DNA from: Clostridium_AD sp050717535
GTDB lineage: Bacteria > Bacillota > Clostridia > Clostridiales > Clostridiaceae
Length of the DNA stretch: 64,000 bases
Direction: 5' to 3'
Assembly: GCF_050717535.1 (NCBI RefSeq)
Contig: NZ_JBOITM010000028.1
Coordinates: 1-64,000, forward strand
Shown: positions 17,540 through 27,096 of the stretch, in pieces
Numbering within the stretch: position 1 is the first letter of the stretch
Layout of the letters: every line of letters starts with the position of its first letter
Position numbers and translations under genes: made by a program
The notes under the pieces: generated by a model
Seen by the model: only the letters and a program-made list of their open reading frames with translations
Told to the model about the DNA's origin: nothing
Database searches by the model: none

Positions 17540-17647
17540 TTAACAACTTTGGAAGCAGATTTAGATTGCCACTAAAGCAATCTTTTTAGGCTAGACAACT
17601 GCAACTTAAAGAAGATGACAGACTTGAAGCTTCCAAAATGTTGTTAA
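17540..17647 (+). promoter_or_regulatory. structured leader of folD: long stem enclosing a terminator-like hairpin
   Basis: TTAACAAC-TTTGGAAGC (17540-17556) pairs with GCTTCCAAA-AT-GTTGTTAA (17629-17647): 17 pairs with one two-base bulge. Inside it, AGATTGC and GCAATCT form a hairpin followed by TTTTT (17563-17586), a good intrinsic terminator. The folD ribosome binding site begins 11 bases after the outer stem. The layout suits transcriptional attenuation of folD, but it does not match the tetrahydrofolate riboswitch consensus I know. A MITE-like insertion is the alternative. The rest of the nusB-folD gap (17457-17539) shows nothing recognisable. Confidence 0.5.
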
Positions 17648-17670
17648 AATGTATAAAAGGAGAGGATAAT

Positions 17671-18519
17671 ATGGGAATTAAAGTTAATGGCAAAGAAATA
17701 GTTGAAAGCTATAGAAATGAAATAAAGTCTATTATAAGTGAGGGGGCTCAAATTGGACTCCGAGTACCATCTATTGTGACCATTTTAGTGGGGGAAGATG
17801 GGGGCTCATTGTCTTATGTTAAAAGTCAAAATAACCTTTGTGATAAATTAGGGGTTTCTTATAGTTGTATTCACTTAAGCATTGACATTGACGAGAAAGA
17901 TATTATGGATCTTATAGAAAAATTCAATGATGATAATAGTGTGGATGGCATAATTCTTCAATTACCTTTACCCAAAAAGTTTAATGAAAGTGAAATTATT
18001 TCTAAAATTTCATATAAAAAGGATATTGATGGATTAACTGACAAGAATATGGGTAGATTTTATAAGGGAGATAAGTGTTTTATTCCCTGTACAGCGCTAG
18101 GCGCCATTGAAATGATCAAAAATACTGGCTGTGTTATTAAAGGCAAACATGCTGTAGTTATAGGTAGAAGTAATATTGTGGGTAGACCAGCAGCACAATT
18201 ATTACTTAATGAAGATGCAACAGTAACTATATGTCATTCTAAAACCATTAATTTGAAGGATATTTGCAAAACGGCAGATATACTAGTTGCAGCAATAGGT
18301 AGACCAGGTTTTGTTACAGGTGATTTTATTAAACAAGGAGCAGTTGTTATAGATGTTGGTACTACAATGGTAAATGGTAAAATTACTGGAGATGTATGCT
18401 TTGACCAGGTTATTGACATTGCAGGCTATGTAACTCCTGTACCAGGTGGAACGGGACTGATGACTACCACAATGCTTATAAAAAATGCTTGCGTAGCATG
18501 GAGGGATAATGTTTATTAA
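17671..18519 (+). CDS. folD: bifunctional methylenetetrahydrofolate dehydrogenase / cyclohydrolase
   Basis: A 282-residue enzyme converting 5,10-methylene-THF to 10-formyl-THF via methenyl-THF. Visible hallmarks are SYVKSQNNLCDKLGV with the catalytic Lys in YVKSK-like context, DGIILQLPLPK, KDIDGLTDKNMGR, the nucleotide-binding VIGRSNIVGRPAAQLL, and the C-terminal PVPGGTGLMTTTMLI. The start MGIKVNGKEIV was chosen because AAAGGAGAGG lies just before it; an upstream in-frame ATG lies within the leader stem. It overlaps xseA by 11 bases. Confidence 0.97.
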   Translation: MGIKVNGKEIVESYRNEIKSIISEGAQIGLRVPSIVTILVGEDGGSLSYVKSQNNLCDKLGVSYSCIHLSIDIDEKDIMDLIEKFNDDNSVDGIILQLPLPKKFNESEIISKISYKKDIDGLTDKNMGRFYKGDKCFIPCTALGAIEMIKNTGCVIKGKHAVVIGRSNIVGRPAAQLLLNEDATVTICHSKTINLKDICKTADILVAAIGRPGFVTGDFIKQGAVVIDVGTTMVNGKITGDVCFDQVIDIAGYVTPVPGGTGLMTTTMLIKNACVAWRDNVY

Positions 18520-19714
18520 AGTAATTACAGTAACTGCCCTTAATGGGTATATTAAAAAAGTAATAGATAGTGATTTTATATTAAACAATGCCAATGTTAA
18601 AGGAGAGCTATCTAATGTAAAATTGCATTCTAGTGGACATATATACTTTTCACTAAAAGATGCATTTGGAAAGATAAATTGTGTAATGTTTAAATCACAA
18701 ACGCATAAACTTAAATTTACACCTAGAGAGGGAATGAATGTTATTGCCAAAGGCAGGGTTTCTGTTTATGAAAGGGATGGAGCATATCAGCTTTATTGTG
18801 ACTCCATAGAGGTGGACGGAGAAGGACAGCTATATTTAGCTTTTCAAAATTTAAAAGAAAAATTAGAAAAGCAGGGATTATTTGATAGCTCGCACAAAAA
18901 AAATGTACCCTCTTTTCCTAAGCGCATAGGGATAATTACTTCGCCAACAGGAGCTGCAATTAAAGATATTATAAACGTTGCCACAAGGCGCAATGAACTG
19001 GTTAATATCCTTATATATCCAGCACTGGTTCAAGGTGTAAATGCTAGTGAAGATATTGTAAATGGAATAAAATATTTTAACACCACAAAAAATGTTGATT
19101 GTATAATTATAGCGAGAGGGGGAGGCTCCATAGAAGAATTATGGGCATTTAATGAAGAAAATTTAGCTCTGGAAATCTATAATTCTAAAATACCTATAAT
19201 TACTGGAATTGGTCATGAAACTGATTTTACTATAGCAGATTTTGCATCTGACTATAGAGCACCAACTCCATCCTCCGCGGCAGAAATTGCCGTAAAGAAT
19301 TTAAAAGAATTAAATAATGAAATTAGTGCATATAGAGAACTTCTATTAAAATCTGTGGAATTTGTGGTGACTAAAGAATACAATAAAGTTAATTTGCTAA
19401 ATAAAACATTAAAAATAAATAACCCTTTAAATTATATAGTTAATCAATATATTCATATAGATAATTTGAAAGAAAACTTAAATTATAAATTTAATGCTGT
19501 GGTTTCATTAGAAAAGCAGAAACTTTCCAAATATAATGCTCTGCTCCAGGCACATAACCCTTTGAATGTTTTAAATAAGGGATATGCATTATTACAAAAT
19601 AATGATGATGGAGTTATTAATGAGATTAAAAATTTGAAAAATACAAAACAAGTGAAAATTACTTTGAAAGATGGCAGTGCTAAATTTAAAATAAGCAATT
19701 TGGAGGAATTTTAA
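18509..19714 (+). CDS. xseA: exodeoxyribonuclease VII large subunit
   Basis: A 401-residue catalytic subunit of the single-strand-specific nuclease ExoVII. It has an N-terminal OB fold (ALNGYIKKVIDSDF through GELSNVKLHSSGHIYFSLKD), then the catalytic domain with RIGIITSPTGAAIKDI, IIARGGGSIEELWAFN and GIGHETDFTIADF. These are followed by RAPTPSSAAE and a coiled-coil region, ending with the C-terminal KGYALL and KQVKITLKDG segments. GGAGGG lies inside the end of folD. Pairs with xseB downstream. Confidence 0.96.
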   Translation: MFIKVITVTALNGYIKKVIDSDFILNNANVKGELSNVKLHSSGHIYFSLKDAFGKINCVMFKSQTHKLKFTPREGMNVIAKGRVSVYERDGAYQLYCDSIEVDGEGQLYLAFQNLKEKLEKQGLFDSSHKKNVPSFPKRIGIITSPTGAAIKDIINVATRRNELVNILIYPALVQGVNASEDIVNGIKYFNTTKNVDCIIIARGGGSIEELWAFNEENLALEIYNSKIPIITGIGHETDFTIADFASDYRAPTPSSAAEIAVKNLKELNNEISAYRELLLKSVEFVVTKEYNKVNLLNKTLKINNPLNYIVNQYIHIDNLKENLNYKFNAVVSLEKQKLSKYNALLQAHNPLNVLNKGYALLQNNDDGVINEIKNLKNTKQVKITLKDGSAKFKISNLEEF

Positions 19715-19947
19715 TGGCTAAGAAAAAAGAATCTTATGAAAACATGATGATAAGACTTGAAGAGATTGTAGGCCTAATGGACGGAAATGAAATTACATTA
19801 GAACAAACTATGATTATTTATGAAGAAGGTATAAAAATTTGCAACAGTTTATATAAGATTTTAAATGATACAGAAGGTAAAATTAAGATATTAACAGCAC
19901 AAGGCGAAAAAGACTTTATGCCACTACCTGAAGTTATTAAAAGTTAA
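19714..19947 (+). CDS. xseB: exodeoxyribonuclease VII small subunit
   Basis: A 77-residue helical-hairpin protein that wraps the XseA coiled coil. The family segment ESYENMMIRLEEIVGLMDG is followed by TLEQTMIIYEEGIKIC. Its ATG shares one base with the xseA stop (TAATG), implying translational coupling and matched stoichiometry. Confidence 0.95.
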   Translation: MAKKKESYENMMIRLEEIVGLMDGNEITLEQTMIIYEEGIKICNSLYKILNDTEGKIKILTAQGEKDFMPLPEVIKS

Positions 19948-19991
19948 GGTACATTGTGTTTTTAAAACATATAAAGAAAAGAAGGGATAAA

Positions 19992-20861
19992 ATGAATATA
20001 GAATCCATGAAAAGCACATTAGAACTGTGGATAAGTGATTATTTTGACGAAAAGCCAGAGATAGATAATAGAAACTTCGAAGCAATGATTTATAGTCTAA
20101 AAGTTGGAGGAAAAAGAGTAAGACCAATTTTAATGCTTCAAACATATGCTATGTACAAGAAAGACTATAGAGATATTTTACCTTTTGCAGCTGCACTTGA
20201 AATGATTCATACTTATTCACTTATTCATGATGATCTTCCCAGTATGGATAATGATGATTTGCGCAGGGGAAAGCCTACAAATCACAAAATTTATGGGGAA
20301 GCAATAGCTACCCTTGCAGGAGATGGATTATTAAATGAAGCAATGATAATAATGCTAGATCAATGTTTAGGTGGAAATTTAAATAAGATTAAGGCAAGTT
20401 CTATTATAGCAAAAGCCTCTGGAGCTCAGGGAATGATAGCTGGACAAATTTGTGACATTTTAAGTGAGGGCATCTCAATATCGGAGGAAGAACTCCTTTA
20501 TATGCATAGAAATAAAACCGGTCAATTAATTAAAGTGGCTATAGTAAGTGGTGCAATACTTGGTAATGCCAGTAAAGAAGATGTGTGCATTTTAAGTGAA
20601 TATGGTGAGAAATTAGGGCTGGCTTTTCAAATAAAAGATGATATATTAGATATAATTGGTGATGTTAGTGTTTTGGGTAAAAATGTAAAACATGATCAGT
20701 GTAATAATAAGACAACTTTTATAACTATGTATGGATTAGAAAAATGCAAGGAAATGTGTAAGGATTTAACCCAGGAATGTTTTGGGATATTAAAAAAGTT
20801 ACAAGAAAATACAGTATATTTAGAAGAAATCACGGAATTTTTATTGAAAAGAGAATATTAA
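19992..20861 (+). CDS. ispA: polyprenyl (farnesyl-type) diphosphate synthase
   Basis: A 289-residue trans-prenyltransferase that condenses DMAPP with IPP. It shows GGKRVRPIL, the first Asp-rich motif in IHDDLPSMDNDDLRRG, GDGLLNEA, and the second Asp-rich motif FQIKDDILD. Length and the MIHTYSLIHDDLP context match farnesyl/geranylgeranyl synthases of the xseB-dxs cluster. The ATG at 19992 follows GAAGGG; a longer in-frame start lacks support. It supplies C15 units for undecaprenyl phosphate and quinone-type lipids. Confidence 0.93.
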   Translation: MNIESMKSTLELWISDYFDEKPEIDNRNFEAMIYSLKVGGKRVRPILMLQTYAMYKKDYRDILPFAAALEMIHTYSLIHDDLPSMDNDDLRRGKPTNHKIYGEAIATLAGDGLLNEAMIIMLDQCLGGNLNKIKASSIIAKASGAQGMIAGQICDILSEGISISEEELLYMHRNKTGQLIKVAIVSGAILGNASKEDVCILSEYGEKLGLAFQIKDDILDIIGDVSVLGKNVKHDQCNNKTTFITMYGLEKCKEMCKDLTQECFGILKKLQENTVYLEEITEFLLKREY

Positions 20862-21014
20862 TTATTATTATATGATATAATGTCTCCATAAATGGTGGTA
20901 AAATTTAAAGAAATATTAGGGAATTTAGATACATAAATAAAAATATAACCAATAATTTGGAGCAATTTTCCTTGTTTCTAAAATATTATAATTAATAAAA
21001 GAGGTTAGAAATAT

Positions 21015-22877
21015 ATGGGTAAAATTTTAGATGATTTTAATGATATAAATTCAGTGAAAAAAATGTCTATAGAAGAATTAAATTCTTTTGCAAAAGAAAT
21101 TAGAGATTTTCTACTGGAAAAAGTGTCTAAAACAGGAGGCCATTTAGCTTCTAATTTAGGTATAGTAGAATTAACTCTAAGTCTATATAATGTTTTTGAT
21201 TTTGATAAAGATAAAGTGGTATGGGACGTAGGTCACCAAGCCTATGTGCATAAAATTCTTACAGGAAGAAAAGATAAATTTGAAACACTTAGAAATTTTG
21301 GAGGACTTAGCGGTTTTCCTAAAAGAGAAGAAAGTAAATATGACAGCTTTGAAGCAGGCCACAGTAGTACTTCTATTTCTGCAGGAATTGGTATGGCAAG
21401 AGCTAGAGATTTGCAACAAAAGGATTATGATGTTATTTCAGTAATAGGTGATGGTGCGCTTACTGGAGGCATGTCTTTTGAGGCTTTAAATGATATAGGA
21501 TTTAGGAAAACTAGGATGATTATTGTGCTCAATGATAATCAAATGTCTATATCCAAAAATGTTGGTGGTATGTCTAAATATTTAAACGAATTTAGAATTG
21601 ATCCAACGTATAACAGAATAAAAAAAGAAATAAATTCTACACTTAGAAAGATTCCAAGTGTAGGTAACGGTATGGTTAATTCTATCCATAAAATTAAGGA
21701 TGGAATTAAACAGGTTGTAGTGCCGGGAATGTTATTTGAGCATATGGGTTTAAAATATTTAGGGCCTATAGATGGACATGATATTAAAGCTGTAAGTAGG
21801 GTTTTAAAGCTAGCTAAAAATATAGACGGACCAGTAATTATTCATGTCATAACTAAAAAGGGCAAGGGTTATGAATTTGCTGAAAAACAGCCACGTAAAT
21901 TTCACGGAGTGGGACCATTTGATCCACTAACTGGAGAACTATGTGGTAGTTCTAAAGAAAGTTACTCTGATGCATTTGGAGAGAAGATTGTTGACCTTGC
22001 AAAGGGAAACAAAAATATTGTTGCAATAACAGCAGCCATGCCTGAGGGCACAGGGCTTGAAATGTTTTCGAAAGAGTTTCCTAATAGATTTTTTGATGTG
22101 GGAATAGCAGAACAACACGCAGTTACTATGGCGGCGGGAATGGCATCGCAAGGGTTAAGACCTATTTTTGCGGTTTACTCTACTTTTCTTCAAAGGGCTT
22201 ATGATCAAATTTTGCATGATGTATGCATTCAAAAGCTACCGGTTATTTTTGCTATAGATAGAGCTGGGGTTGTTGGTCAAGATGGAGAGACTCACCAAGG
22301 CATATTTGATTTATCATATTTGTCTCATATTCCTAATATGACAATTATGGCCCCTAAGTGTATAAGTGAACTTAAGTCAATGCTCGCTTTTGCAGTTAAA
22401 CAAGATTATCCAATTGCTATAAGATACCCTAGGGGCGGAGATAATCCAAATATAAAGATGTCCTCTATTAAAAATTTTATAAGAGGAAAATGGGAAATAG
22501 TTTTTCATGGGGGTAAAATAGCTTTTATAGCTACAGGCAAAATGGTTCAAAATGCTGTTTTAGTTAGAGAGAAATTAAACAATATTGGAATAGAATCTAC
22601 TGTGATTAATGCCTGTTTTATTAAGCCAATTGATGAAGTGTTAATAAAAGAGCTAGTAGATAAAAACTATTCCATAGTGACTATAGAGGACAACGTTATA
22701 CATGGAGGCTTGGGTTCTATGGTTCTTGAATATGTAAATTCATTGAATGGAAATACAAAAGTTATTACTTTGGGATTTAAAGATGAATTTGTTCCTCATG
22801 GAACAGTTGATATATTATATAAATTGTATAAATTAGATGCGGATGGGATTTTCGAAAGTGTTTTAAAGTTAGTCTAA
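21015..22877 (+). CDS. dxs: 1-deoxy-D-xylulose-5-phosphate synthase
   Basis: A 620-residue thiamine-diphosphate enzyme that joins pyruvate and glyceraldehyde 3-phosphate, the entry step of the MEP isoprenoid pathway. Visible features are TGGHLASNLGIVELTL, WDVGHQAYVHK, the TPP motif GDGALTGGMSFEALND, GLKYLGPIDGHD, the pyrimidine-domain DVGIAEQHAVTMAAGMA, and HQGIFDLSYL. GAGG precedes the ATG. Being next to ispA, it lets precursor supply and chain elongation be expressed together. Confidence 0.97.
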   Translation: MGKILDDFNDINSVKKMSIEELNSFAKEIRDFLLEKVSKTGGHLASNLGIVELTLSLYNVFDFDKDKVVWDVGHQAYVHKILTGRKDKFETLRNFGGLSGFPKREESKYDSFEAGHSSTSISAGIGMARARDLQQKDYDVISVIGDGALTGGMSFEALNDIGFRKTRMIIVLNDNQMSISKNVGGMSKYLNEFRIDPTYNRIKKEINSTLRKIPSVGNGMVNSIHKIKDGIKQVVVPGMLFEHMGLKYLGPIDGHDIKAVSRVLKLAKNIDGPVIIHVITKKGKGYEFAEKQPRKFHGVGPFDPLTGELCGSSKESYSDAFGEKIVDLAKGNKNIVAITAAMPEGTGLEMFSKEFPNRFFDVGIAEQHAVTMAAGMASQGLRPIFAVYSTFLQRAYDQILHDVCIQKLPVIFAIDRAGVVGQDGETHQGIFDLSYLSHIPNMTIMAPKCISELKSMLAFAVKQDYPIAIRYPRGGDNPNIKMSSIKNFIRGKWEIVFHGGKIAFIATGKMVQNAVLVREKLNNIGIESTVINACFIKPIDEVLIKELVDKNYSIVTIEDNVIHGGLGSMVLEYVNSLNGNTKVITLGFKDEFVPHGTVDILYKLYKLDADGIFESVLKLV

Positions 22878-22912
22878 ATAAGCCACTTTAGTTGGTCTTT
22901 AAGGAGTTTTTC

Positions 22913-23725
22913 ATGGTAGACAATAAAGAGAGATTGGATGTTCTTGTAGTTCAAAAGGAAATTTTATTTTCTAGAGAAAGAGCCAAAGAAAATATTATTG
23001 CTGGAAATATATTTGTGGATGGAATTAAAACTACAAAATGCGGAAAGAAAGTAGACTTGTCATCTAATATTGAATTTATTGGAGAAGATAATCCCTATGT
23101 AAGTAGGGGCGGATTAAAGCTTCAAAAGGCTATAAATTCTTTTGATATTGATCTTTTAGGGAAAGTCTGTTTAGATATAGGCGCCTCCACAGGAGGTTTT
23201 ACAGATTGCATGCTCCAACATGGAGCATGCAAAGTATACTCTATAGATGTTGGAATAAATCAGTTAGATAATAAGCTGAGAGCTGATGGGCGAGTAATAT
23301 CATTAGAGCATACAAATATAAGATATTTAAATGGAGATAAGATAGGGGAACCTGGAGATTTCGCTAGTATAGATGTGTCATTTATTTCACTGGAGAAAGT
23401 CATTCCCAGTATATTGAGTCTATTAAAAAGTGATGCTAGTGTTGTAGCTTTAATAAAGCCACAATTCGAAGTTGGTATAGGCATAGTAAACAAAAAAGGT
23501 GTGGTTAAAAAACAAAGTCAACATGTAGCTGTAATAGTTAGAGTTTTAAAGTTTTTGGAAGAGCTTAATGTAAAGGTTATTAATGTTAATTATTCTTCTA
23601 TAAAAGGACCTAACGGTAATATTGAATATTTAATTTATTTTAAAAAGGTTAAAGAGTATTATGAAAATTTCATTGGAGGAAGTATAGAACTATTAGTTAG
23701 TGAAGCCCATAAAAGTTTAAACTAA
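22913..23725 (+). CDS. tlyA: TlyA family rRNA (cytidine-2'-O)-methyltransferase
   Basis: A 270-residue protein with an N-terminal S4 RNA-binding domain (RLDVLVVQKEILFSRERAKENI) and an FtsJ-like SAM domain containing PYVSRGGLKLQKAI, CLDIGASTGGFTDCMLQHGA and the catalytic-region ALIKPQFEVG. TlyA proteins 2'-O-methylate cytidines in 16S and 23S rRNA. AAGGAG six bases before this ATG sets the start; the upstream TTG alternative overlaps nothing useful. Confidence 0.93.
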   Translation: MVDNKERLDVLVVQKEILFSRERAKENIIAGNIFVDGIKTTKCGKKVDLSSNIEFIGEDNPYVSRGGLKLQKAINSFDIDLLGKVCLDIGASTGGFTDCMLQHGACKVYSIDVGINQLDNKLRADGRVISLEHTNIRYLNGDKIGEPGDFASIDVSFISLEKVIPSILSLLKSDASVVALIKPQFEVGIGIVNKKGVVKKQSQHVAVIVRVLKFLEELNVKVINVNYSSIKGPNGNIEYLIYFKKVKEYYENFIGGSIELLVSEAHKSLN

Positions 23726-23785
23726 GGGTAATAGGAATAACAATTAATAGAAGACAGTTGATATAGAGAAGGGCAAGGAGGAATT

Positions 23786-24667
23786 ATGAAAAACATTGGC
23801 ATTAACATAAATACCACAAAAGATAGAGATGGCAAGATAATGAAATATGTAAAAGATATTATCAGTAAATATATTGATGAAACCAATATATTTATATTTA
23901 AAGATTCCAAAGGCCTTGAAAATATAAAATATAATGATTTAGATATTATTGTATCATTAGGCGGAGATGGGACAATACTTCGAACATCGCGAAATCTATA
24001 TAACTCTAATATTCCAATACTTGGAGTGAATATAGGAAATTTAGGCTTTCTTACCAGTGTGGAGCTTTTAGAGTTTGAAAATGCTATGAGAAAAATTTTT
24101 AAAGATGAGTATTATGTAGAAGACAGGATGATGCTTAATTGCACTTTGCCACTTCGAGGAGAATCTGAAAAATATATTGCGTTAAATGATATTATTGTAT
24201 CAAAGGGCACACTAGCTAGAGTTGTTAAATATGAACTTTACATAGACAATAAGTTTTATATTGATTTTACAGGGGATGGGCTTATAATATCTACACCAAC
24301 AGGTTCAACCGCATATTCGCTATCTGCAGGTGGACCTATAATTTATCCTAACCTAGATGTTATAGCTATAACTCCTATTTGTTCATTATCACTATCTATG
24401 AGAACTATAGTTCTAGATTCTAAAAGTGAGATATCTATAAATATAAAAAGTGAACACGAAAGTATATTTTTGACACTTGATGGACAACGCGCAATAGAGC
24501 TAAATAACTATGAAAAAATACTGGTGAATGTTTCAAATAAGAAATGTAGATTGGTAAAATTTAATGATTACAACTATTTTGAAGTTTTGAGAAAAAAAAT
24601 AATTTCTAGAACAATTGATTGTGAGGGAGAAAAAAATGAAGATTGCACGTCATGCGAAAATAATTGA
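23786..24667 (+). CDS. nadK: NAD kinase
   Basis: A 293-residue ATP-NAD kinase that makes NADP. It carries the GGDGT motif in VSLGGDGTILRTSR, GVNIGNLGFLTSVE, NDIIVSKG, and TPTGSTAYSLSAGGPII. The C-terminus extends a few residues beyond most homologues with a Cys/Glu-rich tail, because the stop lies 32 bases inside argR. GCAAGGAGG precedes the ATG. Confidence 0.96.
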   Translation: MKNIGININTTKDRDGKIMKYVKDIISKYIDETNIFIFKDSKGLENIKYNDLDIIVSLGGDGTILRTSRNLYNSNIPILGVNIGNLGFLTSVELLEFENAMRKIFKDEYYVEDRMMLNCTLPLRGESEKYIALNDIIVSKGTLARVVKYELYIDNKFYIDFTGDGLIISTPTGSTAYSLSAGGPIIYPNLDVIAITPICSLSLSMRTIVLDSKSEISINIKSEHESIFLTLDGQRAIELNNYEKILVNVSNKKCRLVKFNDYNYFEVLRKKIISRTIDCEGEKNEDCTSCENN

Positions 24668-25088
24668 GATCATTCAGGCTAAAGAGGTTGAAACTCAAGA
24701 ACAACTAGCAGAAGAACTAAAAAGTAAGGGTTTTGATATTACTCAAGCAACCGTATCTAGAGACATAAAAGAATTAAAATTAATTAAAGTTATGAATGCA
24801 CATGGAACTCACAAGTATGCTACTATTTCACCAGAAGATAGTTTTTTATCAAATAAATTGGTTAACATCTTTTGCCAAACTGTGCTTTATGTTGATCATG
24901 TGGATAATTTTATAGTACTTAAAACAATATCAGGATCTGCACCTGCTGCTGCTGAAGCACTAGATTCGCTAAAATTTACTGGTATTGTAGGAACTATAGC
25001 TGGGGATAATACTGTTTTTATTTTAGCTAGAAGAGAAGAAGATATGAAAGAAATAGTACAAAAAATAAAAAAAATGATTAGTGAATAG
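24636..25088 (+). CDS. argR: arginine repressor / AhrC-type regulator
   Basis: A 150-residue regulator with an N-terminal winged-helix domain (IIQAKEVETQEQLAEEL, ITQATVSRDIKELKLIKV) and a C-terminal hexamerisation and arginine-binding domain ending TVFILARREEDMKEIVQKI. The start at 24636 is preceded by GAGGGAG. It overlaps nadK, a conserved arrangement with recN downstream. Confidence 0.96.
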   Translation: MKIARHAKIIEIIQAKEVETQEQLAEELKSKGFDITQATVSRDIKELKLIKVMNAHGTHKYATISPEDSFLSNKLVNIFCQTVLYVDHVDNFIVLKTISGSAPAAAEALDSLKFTGIVGTIAGDNTVFILARREEDMKEIVQKIKKMISE

Positions 25089-25099
25089 GAGGAGTTAGT

Positions 25100-26788
25100 A
25101 TGCTCCTACAATTAAATATTATGAATTTTGCCCTAATTGAAAAGCTGAGTATTAATTTTGAAGGAGGATTTAACGTGCTTTCTGGTGAAACAGGAGCAGG
25201 AAAATCAATTTTAATTGATGCTATAAACTTTGTTTTAGGTGGAAAATTCAATAAAAACTTAATTAGGACAGGGGAAGACAAAACTTATGTTGAGGCTGTA
25301 TTTACAATAGATAATAAAAATAACAAGGATGCTTTAGATGATATGGATATCGAATATGAGGATATGGTATTTGTAAGCAGGGAAACTTTCCAATCAGGAA
25401 AAAGTGTTGCTAAGGTTAATGGTAAATCACTGTTACTTTCAAAGGTTAAATTTATTAGTAAGACCTTACTAGATATTCATGGACAACATGATAATCATAA
25501 TTTATTGGATAAAGGTAATCATATATTTTATCTAGACTCATTTGGGGCTTATAGAATTAATAAGGTTCTTGTTAGTTATGCTGAAAAATATGCAAGAATG
25601 ACTATTATAAGAAATAAAATTCAAAAACTTGAAGGCAATGAGGGGCAAAGAGAAAAACGAATTGATTTTTTAAATTACCAGTTAGAAGAAATTAAAAATG
25701 CAAATATTAAAATTGGTGAAGACGATGAACTTTTAGAAAAGTGTGCAATAATTAGTAATTCTGAGAAATTAGAGCAACATTTATCAAAAAGTTATGAGCT
25801 TTTATATACAAACGACGAAGAAAATACAACAGTTTTTTATAATTTAGCTATAGCTATTAAGGAACTAAGAACTATTGAGAAGCATATGGAAAAAATAAAA
25901 ACAATTGCAGATTCAATGGAAGAAAGTTATTACAACATAGAGGAAAATATTGCTGACATACGAAATTTAAAAGATACTATTTACTATGACGAAAAAGAAT
26001 TGGAATATGTTAATAGCAGAATAAGTCAAATTAATAGTTGCAAGAAAAAATATGGACCAACTATTAAAGAAATTCATGAATATAGTGAAAAAATTCAAAT
26101 CGAAAATGAAGAATTAATTAATAGTAGTGAAATAATTTCCCTTCTTAAAAAAGAAAAAGTATCTATTGAGGGTGAAATGAAAGTTTTAGGTCATGAAATT
26201 CATGAAATTCGATGTAGTATAGCTAGTGAACTCCAAGATAAAATAAAAGATGAATTGAATTACATTGGACTTGAAAAAAGTAAATTTTATATTGAAGTAA
26301 AACAAGAAGAGCAGTTTTATGAAAATGGTTGCGACAAGGTTCAATTTTGTATATCTACTAATCCAGGTGAACCATTAAGTCCACTAGAAGATATTGTGTC
26401 TGGCGGAGAGTTATCTAGAATAATGCTTGCTCTTAAAACTGTATTTGTTGATAAAGATGAAATACCTACTGTTATATTTGATGAAATAGATACTGGTATT
26501 AGTGGCAGAATTGCACAATGTGTGGCAGAAAAAATGTATTTAATATCTAAAAACCATCAAATTTTTTGCGTAACTCATTTGCCGCAAATAGCTAGTATGG
26601 CGGATACGAATTATTTAATATCTAAAAATGTCATAAGTGAAAAAACCTATACTAACATCACAAAAATGAATACAGTAGAAAAACAACAGGAAATAGCTAG
26701 AATGATAGGTGGTACAGAGGTTACTAAATTAACTTTGGAAAATTCTAAAGAAATGATTAATATGGCTAATAAGCAAAAGAAAAAATAA
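25100..26788 (+). CDS. recN: DNA repair protein RecN
   Basis: A 562-residue SMC-like ATPase acting early at double-strand breaks. It has an N-terminal Walker A GETGAGKSILIDAI, KTLLDIHGQHDNHNLL, long coiled coils from about residue 150 to 360, the ABC signature DIVSGGELSRIMLALK, Walker B TVIFDEIDTGISG and FCVTHLPQIASMAD. Follows argR after 11 bases. Confidence 0.97.
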   Translation: MLLQLNIMNFALIEKLSINFEGGFNVLSGETGAGKSILIDAINFVLGGKFNKNLIRTGEDKTYVEAVFTIDNKNNKDALDDMDIEYEDMVFVSRETFQSGKSVAKVNGKSLLLSKVKFISKTLLDIHGQHDNHNLLDKGNHIFYLDSFGAYRINKVLVSYAEKYARMTIIRNKIQKLEGNEGQREKRIDFLNYQLEEIKNANIKIGEDDELLEKCAIISNSEKLEQHLSKSYELLYTNDEENTTVFYNLAIAIKELRTIEKHMEKIKTIADSMEESYYNIEENIADIRNLKDTIYYDEKELEYVNSRISQINSCKKKYGPTIKEIHEYSEKIQIENEELINSSEIISLLKKEKVSIEGEMKVLGHEIHEIRCSIASELQDKIKDELNYIGLEKSKFYIEVKQEEQFYENGCDKVQFCISTNPGEPLSPLEDIVSGGELSRIMLALKTVFVDKDEIPTVIFDEIDTGISGRIAQCVAEKMYLISKNHQIFCVTHLPQIASMADTNYLISKNVISEKTYTNITKMNTVEKQQEIARMIGGTEVTKLTLENSKEMINMANKQKKK

Positions 26789-26836
26789 ATTTTATTTTTA
26801 TAGTTATATAGTAATAAAAATATGTTTTATAGGTAA

Positions 26837-26872
26837 AAATAGAGTTATTAATAATGGCTTTATTTTTTTTTT
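26837..26872 (+). terminator. probable recN terminator within a 308-base AT-rich gap
   Basis: AAATAGAG can pair with CTTTATTT (one wobble), followed by ten T. The remainder of the recN-spoIVB gap (to 27096) is very AT-rich with no gene or convincing promoter recognised by eye. Confidence 0.45.
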
Positions 26873-27096
26873 GAAAATTAAATTTATATGTAAAACAATA
26901 TTCTAAATGAACAATCTTGCACAACTTATTAAAAATGTGAAAAAATAGAAATAGAGAAGAATTTTTAAAATTAATCATAAATTAGTTTTCAATCTATGTC
27001 TTTGACTATTATTGAATTAATGTTATAGGATAATATGTAGAGCTCAAGGGTAACTTAGAGTTATAATTAATTATAAGCGGAAAGGAGGTAAAGCTC

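Noticed and set aside
17457..17670. Tetrahydrofolate riboswitch upstream of folD
   Set aside because: The conserved core of the known THF aptamer could not be found; only a stem enclosing a terminator is supported.
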